Positions 59,186 to 64,000 of a stretch of DNA of 64,000 nt are shown here, in pieces. Each line of letters begins with the position of its first letter. Position 1 is the stretch's first letter. Both the position numbers and the translations under genes were made by a program. The notes below the pieces were generated by a model. The model saw only the letters and a list, made by a program, of their open reading frames with translations, had not been told where the DNA came from and made no database searches. Source of the stretch: Streptomyces sp. 35G-GA-8 (lineage in GTDB: Bacteria; Actinomycetota; Actinomycetes; Streptomycetales; Streptomycetaceae); assembly GCF_023534745.1 (NCBI RefSeq), contig NZ_JAMHJQ010000001.1:299232-363231 (forward strand). The letters are read 5' to 3'.

Positions 59186-61033
59186 TCACTCGCCGGCGGG
59201 CGTGGAGACGGGCGTACGGATCGAGGCGGGCTGTGCCGGGGCGGGCGAGGCGGCGCGTTCCGCGATGGTGCGGGCGTAAAGCCTTACCAGTTCGTGATAC
59301 CGGTAGCGGCCGGGCGCGGGAGACTCCAGCAGCGCCGTGTCCACCAGTGATTCCAGGAGATCCTCGGTCTCTTCTCGCGGCAGATCGAGGAGGTCCGCCG
59401 CGGCGTCCACCGTAATGTCGGTGTCGGCAAGGCTCAGCAGGCGGAAGGCTCGCGCCTGGGGCGCTTCGAGCTGGTGGTAGCTCCGTTCGAACGCGGCCCG
59501 GACGGTCAGCCCCCCGACGCTCAGCTCCTTGAGGCGACGATGCTCGTCGGCCAGTCTGGTAGCGAACCCGGATACCGTCCACGTACCGCGCGAGGCGAGG
59601 CACGAGCCCGCGATACGCATGGCGAGTGGATGGAAGCCACAGAACCGGACGACCTCCAGCGCTTGCGCGCGTTCGGCCGCGACGCGCTCCCGGCCTACTG
59701 TCCGGCTGAAGAACTCAAGAGCCTCATCAGTGGGCATCGGGCCCAGATCGACCAGCCGCGCCCCCGCGAGATCGACCAGCCGGGCGCGGCTTGTGACAAG
59801 CGCCGTACTGACGGCGGTGCCAGGAAGCAGGGGCTGGATCTGGGCCGCGTCGCGGGCATTGTCGAGGAAGACCAGCACTCTCCGGCCGGACAGGGCCGAT
59901 CGGTAGAGGGCTGCCCGCGATTCCACGTTCTCCGGGATATCGGCGGTCGGCGCTCCCAGAGCGCGGAGAAACTCACCGAGGACATACGCCGGATCCAGCG
60001 GCCGGGGATCCGTTCCGCGCAGGTCGACATAGAGCTGTCCGTCCGGGAAGTGGTCCCGCGCGGCGTGTGCGACACGCAGGGCCAGCGCGGTCTTTCCGAT
60101 GCCGGCCATGCCCGTCACCACCATGACATGACGGTCCGTGGCGGCGAGCCGTGCGCCCATTTCCGCCACGAGGGCGGCCCGCCCGGTGAAATCAGGAACC
60201 GTCGCGGGGAGTTGAGCCGGAAGAATGTGTGCGGAGTACCGTAGGTCGTGGCGTGGGGATTCCGGTGTCGTCAGGTCCGCGTCGGCCTGCAGAATCCGTT
60301 CCTGAAGGAGTTTCAGTTCAGGGCGCGGATCGACGCCCAGTTCTTCTGCGAGAAGCCGACGCGTATCGGCGTACACAGCCAGCGCCTCGGACTGTCGTCC
60401 ACTGCGGTAGAGCGCGAGCATCAGCAGCTCGCGCAGCCGCTCACGCAAGGGATACGCGGAGGTCAGCGCGGTGAGCTCGGCGACCGTCCTCGCGTGGTCG
60501 CCGAGCTCCAGTTCGATGTCCAGACGGACTTCGAGGAGTTGCAGGCGCCACTCCTCCAGTAGCGTCCGCTGGGCCTCGGCGTACGGTCCCGGCACTGCGG
60601 CCAGGGCCTCCCCGTCCCACACGCCCAGCGATCTGTTGAGCAGGACACGTGCGGCGACGCGATCGCCCCCGATCCGCGCCTTTTCCGCCTCCGCCGCTAG
60701 CTGTTGGGCGACTGTCAGATCGAGGGAACCGTCCTGGATCCGCAGTCCGTATCCGCCCGACTCGGTGACGAGTACCTCCGGGCCGAGTTTCTTGCGCAGC
60801 CGGGAGGCGTACGTACGAACCGCTGCCAGTGCCTGCGAAGGCGGCTCGTCCCCCCACATGGCGTCGATCAGTTCGCCCGCGGTGGCCGTTCTCCCGTCAC
60901 GCAGCAGCAGCGCGGCGAGGAGACTTCTCTGCTGTGGGGATCCTGCGGGCAGGTAAATCCCGTTGTGCCATACCCGAACCGGGCCCAGAACCGAGAAGCG
61001 GTACTCGCTGAAGTCGGAGCGCGCCCCACTCAT
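59186..61033 (-). CDS. SARP/AfsR-like regulator with NB-ARC ATPase domain
   Basis: 615-residue transcription factor. An OmpR-type winged helix (~8-100, RFSVLGPVRVWHNG, PQQRSLLAALLL) and a bacterial transcriptional activation domain (~105-250) form the SARP part. An NB-ARC ATPase follows (~280-550) with the P-loop GMAGIGKTALA and VLVFLDNARDAAQ as Walker B, and a short winged-helix region ends the protein. The long C-terminal TPR array of full AfsR (about 990 residues) is missing. ATG 61033 follows GGAGG. No antibiotic gene is adjacent within the window, so its target is unknown. GTTCA/TGAAC elements lie upstream. Confidence 0.92.
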   Translation of the reverse strand: MSGARSDFSEYRFSVLGPVRVWHNGIYLPAGSPQQRSLLAALLLRDGRTATAGELIDAMWGDEPPSQALAAVRTYASRLRKKLGPEVLVTESGGYGLRIQDGSLDLTVAQQLAAEAEKARIGGDRVAARVLLNRSLGVWDGEALAAVPGPYAEAQRTLLEEWRLQLLEVRLDIELELGDHARTVAELTALTSAYPLRERLRELLMLALYRSGRQSEALAVYADTRRLLAEELGVDPRPELKLLQERILQADADLTTPESPRHDLRYSAHILPAQLPATVPDFTGRAALVAEMGARLAATDRHVMVVTGMAGIGKTALALRVAHAARDHFPDGQLYVDLRGTDPRPLDPAYVLGEFLRALGAPTADIPENVESRAALYRSALSGRRVLVFLDNARDAAQIQPLLPGTAVSTALVTSRARLVDLAGARLVDLGPMPTDEALEFFSRTVGRERVAAERAQALEVVRFCGFHPLAMRIAGSCLASRGTWTVSGFATRLADEHRRLKELSVGGLTVRAAFERSYHQLEAPQARAFRLLSLADTDITVDAAADLLDLPREETEDLLESLVDTALLESPAPGRYRYHELVRLYARTIAERAASPAPAQPASIRTPVSTPAGE

Positions 61034-61497
61034 CGTCACCTCCGTGGCCGCGTCGGGTATGTCACCTCGGCAGTATGCCTCCGGGTGACATAAACGTTCA
61101 ACGGGCACGATGAACAGGCTCGTTGATTGGACGTTCAGAGCCGCGTGACACGATGACTGAGCGTGCTTCCGTGACTGCCCAGTCCGGAGCCTGCGCGAGC
61201 GGGGACTCCCGGGACTGGCATCCCGGGACCCCCACTCTGTCTCTTTCCGCTCATGTCTTCCAGTGGTGACATTCGGCCTGTGTCATGGCCGTTCGCTACG
61301 CGACCTCTTCGGGTGCGCCGGAGCCTTCCGCCGTGAACTCTGTTCCGCCGAAGGGACTTTGAGCTACCGTCATGCTCGACGCCACGCTGTTGCGAGTGGG
61401 GCCGGGTCCTCCATGCCAAGGACCGCCAACGGCTTCTCTGGTCTGCCGCGTGCCGCGAAATCCGGACTGGGCACTGTCGCGAGGAGAAGACGCTGTT
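61034..61497. other. 464-base divergent intergenic region
   Basis: Near the SARP start are GTTCA (61096), TGAAC (61111) and GTTCA (61133), possibly regulator half-sites with 37-base spacing between direct copies. A GC hairpin around 61199-61233 uses two CCCGGG centres. No convincing gene was found in the remainder. Confidence 0.4.
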
Positions 61498-61698
61498 ATG
61501 CGAGCAATGAGTCCTGCCATGTGGCTCACGGCCGGGGTCGTAGTGACCCTGGCCTATTTCGTTCTGGTCGGCTATCTGGCCGGTGCGTTGAGGGCGACGC
61601 GCCGACTGCCGGTGGTGATCACAGCCATCGCGGGGCTCGTAGGGGTGCTGCCGGCCATCCTCTACGCCCTGTACTACGTGTTCACTGTCAACGTGTGA
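61498..61698 (+). CDS. Small two-helix membrane protein, hypothetical
   Basis: 66-residue protein with two predicted membrane helices (MWLTAGVVVTLAYFVLVGYLAGAL, shown here only as residues ~8-31, and ~38-62) separated by RATRRLP. ATG 61498 is preceded by GAGGAG, with an alternative ATG three codons later. Its 3' end overlaps the convergent transporter gene by 25 bases. Codon use fits a real gene; no family is recognised. Confidence 0.5.
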   Translation: MRAMSPAMWLTAGVVVTLAYFVLVGYLAGALRATRRLPVVITAIAGLVGVLPAILYALYYVFTVNV

Positions 61699-62741
61699 GC
61701 CCGCGGCCCGGCGGCGGGCTGCTCCGAAGGCCCGGGTCTGCCCGGCCGCTCCGGCGTCCGGGTGTCCTTCGCCCGGCGCTTCGCGATCACCGCGCACACC
61801 ATCAACTGCATCTGGTGGAACAGCATCAGCGGCAGTACGGCCAGGCTCGCCTGCGCGCCGAACAGTACGCTCGCCATCGGCAGCCCCGCCGCCAGGCTCT
61901 TCTTCGATCCGGCGAACTGGATCGCGATCCGGTCCGGGCGCCCGAAGCCCAGGCGCTTGCCGCCGTACCAGCTCAGCGCGAGCATCGCGGCGAGCAGCGC
62001 CGCCTCGACGCCCAGCAGGGCCGCCAGTCTGGCGGGGGTCACCTGGTGCCAGATGCCCGCCGCCATGCCCTGGCTGAACGCGGTGTAGACGACCAGCAGC
62101 ACCGAGCCTCGGTCGACCAGGCCGAGCAGCGCCCGATGGCGGGTGAGGAAGCCGACGATCCAGCGGCGCAGCAACTGGCCCGCGAGGAAGGGCAGAAGCA
62201 GCTGCGCGACGATCCTGAACAGCGAGTCGGCGGAGATACCGGCCGCCCCGCCGCCGATCAGCAGCGCCGCGAGCAGGGGGGTGATCACGATGCCGACGAG
62301 GCTGGAGAACGATCCCGCGCAGATCGCGGCGGCCACATTGCCCCGGGCCATGGAGGTGAAGGCGATGGACGACTGGACCGTGGACGGCACCAGGCAGAGG
62401 AAGAGCAGTCCGCTGTAGAGCTCGGGGGTGAGGACGAACGGTACGAGTCCTCGCGCGGCCAGCCCGAGCAGCGGGAAGAGCAGGAACGTACAGGCGAGGA
62501 CGGTCAGATGGAGCCGCCAGTGCCTCAGCCCGTCCACCATCTCGCGGGTGGAGAGCCGCGCCCCGTAGAGGAAGAACAGCAGCGCCACCGCCCCGGTCGA
62601 GGCCCCGCCCGCGAGGTCGGCGGCCGTCCCCGAGGCCGGTAGCAGCGCGGCGAGGGCGACGGTTCCGATGAGCGCCAGGATGTAGGGGTCGACAGGCAGC
62701 CAGGACGGGATCCGGATGCGCGGGGAAAGACGGCGATTCAT
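61674..62741 (-). CDS. BASS-family (bile acid:sodium symporter-like) transporter
   Basis: 355-residue membrane protein with about 9-10 helices of the SBF-like (YfeH) type. Conserved segments are FFLYGARLSTREM, LVPSTVQSSIAFTSMARGN and FAGSKKSLAAGLPMASVLF, where the crossover region binds Na+ and substrate. ATG 62741 is chosen because GTGGAGC precedes it; ATGs at 62783 and 62801 are possible. It is divergent from a LysR-type regulator, which probably controls it. The transported compound is likely an organic anion. Confidence 0.88.
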   Translation of the reverse strand: MNRRLSPRIRIPSWLPVDPYILALIGTVALAALLPASGTAADLAGGASTGAVALLFFLYGARLSTREMVDGLRHWRLHLTVLACTFLLFPLLGLAARGLVPFVLTPELYSGLLFLCLVPSTVQSSIAFTSMARGNVAAAICAGSFSSLVGIVITPLLAALLIGGGAAGISADSLFRIVAQLLLPFLAGQLLRRWIVGFLTRHRALLGLVDRGSVLLVVYTAFSQGMAAGIWHQVTPARLAALLGVEAALLAAMLALSWYGGKRLGFGRPDRIAIQFAGSKKSLAAGLPMASVLFGAQASLAVLPLMLFHQMQLMVCAVIAKRRAKDTRTPERPGRPGPSEQPAAGPRAHTLTVNT

Positions 62742-62867
62742 GTGCTCCACTACTGACTGTCGGTACAGCGCGTGCCTCCCCATGGTCCCCTCGTTCTCCA
62801 TGATCGGGAATCCCGCATACCGCTCTGACTGTCATCGGGTTCCGTGATAACGCTCTAACCTGGCGGT
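62742..62867. promoter_or_regulatory. Divergent promoter region of transporter and LysR gene
   Basis: CGGGA-A-TCCCG at 62805-62815 is a small dyad in the middle of the 126-base gap, with TGACTGT repeated at ~62753 and ~62826. These are candidate LysR contact points; none is conclusive. Confidence 0.35.
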
Positions 62868-63749
62868 ATGTACGACCCACGACAGCTGCGCACCTTCCTG
62901 GCCGTGGCCCAGACCCTGAGTTTCACGCAGGCCGCGCACCGGCTGGGGCTGCGCCAGTCCACGGTGAGCCAGCACATCCGCCGTCTTGAGGAGGCGACGG
63001 GGCGGCTCCTGTTCACCCGGGACACCCACAGCGTGGAGCTGACCGAGGACGGCGAGGCCATGCTCGGCTTCGCCCGGACGATCCTGGCGGCCCACGACCG
63101 GGCGGCGGCCTACTTCACCGGCACCCGGCTGCGCGGCCGGCTCAGATTCGGCGCCTCGGAGGACTTCGTCCTCACCCGGCTCCCGGAGATCCTGGAGACC
63201 TTCCGGCTCGACCATCCCGAGGTCGACCTGGAGCTGACCGTGGAGCTCTCCGGCATCCTGCACGAACATCTGGCGGACGGCCGGCTCGATCTGGTGCTCG
63301 CCAAACGCCGCACGGGCGACCGCCATGGCGAGCTGGTCTGGCAGTCCACCCTGGCCTGGATCGGGGCGCCGCGGCTGCGCCTCGACCCCGAGCGCCCGGT
63401 CCCGCTGATCGCCTTTCCGCCGCCCGCCCTCACCCGTGCCCGCGCGCTGGAGGTGCTGGAGGCGCACGACCGGCGCTGGCGCATCGCGTGTACGAGCGGC
63501 AGCCTGAGCGGACTGATCGCGGCGGCCCGCGCGGGGCTCGGCGTCATGGCGCACACCCGGGGGCTGATACCACCGGGCCTGGTCCCGGTCCCGGCGAAGG
63601 CGGGCCTGCCCGAGCTGGGTGGGGTGGACTTCGTCCTGCTCCACGGCAGGCGCCGCGGCCGGTCCGAGACCCAGGAGGCCGCGGACGCGCTGGCGGCGGC
63701 GATCCTGGCGGGCGGCGACCGGCTGCACCGTCCGGCGTCGGACAGCTAG
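62868..63749 (+). CDS. LysR-family transcriptional regulator
   Basis: 293-residue regulator. The N-terminal winged helix (~1-60) contains LRTFLAVAQTLSFTQAAHRLGLRQSTVSQHIRRLEEATG. The co-inducer-binding domain (~88-285) begins GRLRFGASEDFVLTRLPEIL. Length is typical. It is divergent from the BASS-family transporter, the usual arrangement for control of a transporter by LysR. Its 3' end, from codon ~228 on, is repeated in inverted orientation directly downstream (63800 to the window end). Confidence 0.93.
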   Translation: MYDPRQLRTFLAVAQTLSFTQAAHRLGLRQSTVSQHIRRLEEATGRLLFTRDTHSVELTEDGEAMLGFARTILAAHDRAAAYFTGTRLRGRLRFGASEDFVLTRLPEILETFRLDHPEVDLELTVELSGILHEHLADGRLDLVLAKRRTGDRHGELVWQSTLAWIGAPRLRLDPERPVPLIAFPPPALTRARALEVLEAHDRRWRIACTSGSLSGLIAAARAGLGVMAHTRGLIPPGLVPVPAKAGLPELGGVDFVLLHGRRRGRSETQEAADALAAAILAGGDRLHRPASDS

Positions 63750-64000
63750 TTCCTGTCCGGCCGATCTTCGCGGGCCCGCGAAGATCGGCCGGACAGGAAC
63801 TAGCTGTCCGACGCCGGACGGTGCAGCCGGTCGCCGCCCGCCAGGATCGCCGCCGCCAGCGCGTCCGCGGCCTCCTGGGTCTCGGACCGGCCGCGGCGCC
63901 TGCCGTGGAGCAGGACGAAGTCCACCCCACCCAGCTCGGGCAGGCCCGCCTTCGCCGGGACCGGGACCAGGCCCGGTGGTATCAGCCCCCGGGTGTGCGC
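63549..64000. repeat. Perfect spacerless palindrome, at least 226 bases per arm
   Basis: The centre is between 63774 and 63775, inside GGGCCC. Each base from 63774 back to 63549 is complemented in order from 63775 to 64000; I compared the centre, the stop-codon area and the outer end and saw no mismatch. The palindrome continues beyond the window. The central ~46 bases are the same palindromic element as at 2487-2522. The left arm contains the LysR 3' end. Confidence 0.9.
63800..64000 (-). CDS. Inverted partial copy of the LysR gene (3' end only in window)
   Basis: The last 66 codons and stop of the LysR gene are present in reverse orientation as the right arm of the palindrome, identical to 63549-63749 over its length. 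The start of this copy lies outside the window, so it may be a full second gene, a truncated copy or an assembly artefact. Confidence 0.75.
   Translation of the reverse strand, partial: AHTRGLIPPGLVPVPAKAGLPELGGVDFVLLHGRRRGRSETQEAADALAAAILAGGDRLHRPASDS

Noticed and set aside
61094-61137. SARP heptamer repeats in front of the SARP gene
   Set aside because: ACGTTCA occurs twice but 37 bases apart, not at the 11- or 22-base spacing expected for SARP sites, so it is not claimed as such.
1-64000. TTA (bldA-dependent) codons
   Set aside because: Looking through the few TTA/TAA strings, all that fall in genes were out of frame or were stops. I found no in-frame TTA codon, but this was a visual check only.
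1-64000. CRISPR arrays, transposases, rRNA genes
   Set aside because: No regularly spaced repeat with unique spacers, no DDE or serine/tyrosine recombinase-like gene and no rRNA-like sequence was seen. The short tandem arrays at 40724 and 47069 have no spacer structure of CRISPR type.

Overview
The window looks like a chromosomal segment of a Streptomyces or close relative. Base composition is very GC-rich, with G or C in nearly every third codon position. Many GTG starts and ATGA/GTGA overlaps occur. Typical families are present: a DUF5753 regulator, a DUF574 methyltransferase, a SARP-like regulator, ROK, CGNR, Tat-exported proteins and SCO3242-type prenyltransferase. I saw no phage genes, transposases or CRISPR arrays, and one tRNA gene, tRNA-Leu(GAG).

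Positions 1-17.8 kb are a mixed accessory stretch. It holds a DUF5753 regulator with a DUF574 methyltransferase, a PucR-like regulator carrying an in-frame palindromic insert, an epoxide hydrolase, a secreted SGNH esterase, and a two-component system divergent from a lipoprotein/MacA-like/MacB-like export operon. It continues with a secreted Cys-rich protein, an atypical SDR, a MOSC-ferredoxin reductase fusion, a CGNR regulator divergent from an alpha/beta hydrolase, and tRNA-Leu.

Positions 18-28.4 kb and 48.7-59 kb appear to be two halves of one oxalate/formate system. The left half has SucC/SucD paralogues plus an aldehyde dehydrogenase, divergent from formyl-CoA:oxalate CoA-transferase (frc), a fused ADP-forming acyl-CoA ligase and two OFA-type transporters. 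The right half has an FCD-GntR regulator, a KAS III-like enzyme, a third OFA transporter with its small subunit, a ketopantoate-reductase-like enzyme, a formate dehydrogenase whose catalytic subunit is split over two genes, and FdhD. One motif, approximately ATYGYMTACAGTMT, lies upstream of the regulator and in front of sucC/frc, transporter/reductase and formate dehydrogenase, which suggests a single regulon. No oxalyl-CoA decarboxylase is present. The PanE-like enzyme is a candidate oxalyl-CoA reductase.

Positions 28.5-48.5 kb are a long leftward block inserted between those halves. Its downstream part is an ebo-like operon: inositol-phosphate synthase, UbiA-type prenyltransferase, TIM-barrel isomerase, EboA, TatD-like hydrolase, EboE, phosphatase and an exported TIM-barrel protein. 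Its upstream part is a sugar system: ROK regulator, ribose-type ABC transporter, Gfo/Idh dehydrogenase, TIM-barrel isomerase and a 1226-residue exported enzyme with glucose-dehydrogenase-like, PKD, CBM6, ThuA and DUF1080 domains. The latter set resembles 3-keto-glycoside breakdown.

Positions 59-64 kb hold a structured intergenic element, a SARP/NB-ARC regulator, a small membrane protein and a BASS-family transporter divergent from a LysR gene. The last 452 bases are a perfect spacerless palindrome. The second arm is an inverted copy of the 3' end of the LysR gene, centred on the same palindromic repeat found inside the PucR-like gene. It is either a rearrangement junction or an assembly fold-back.
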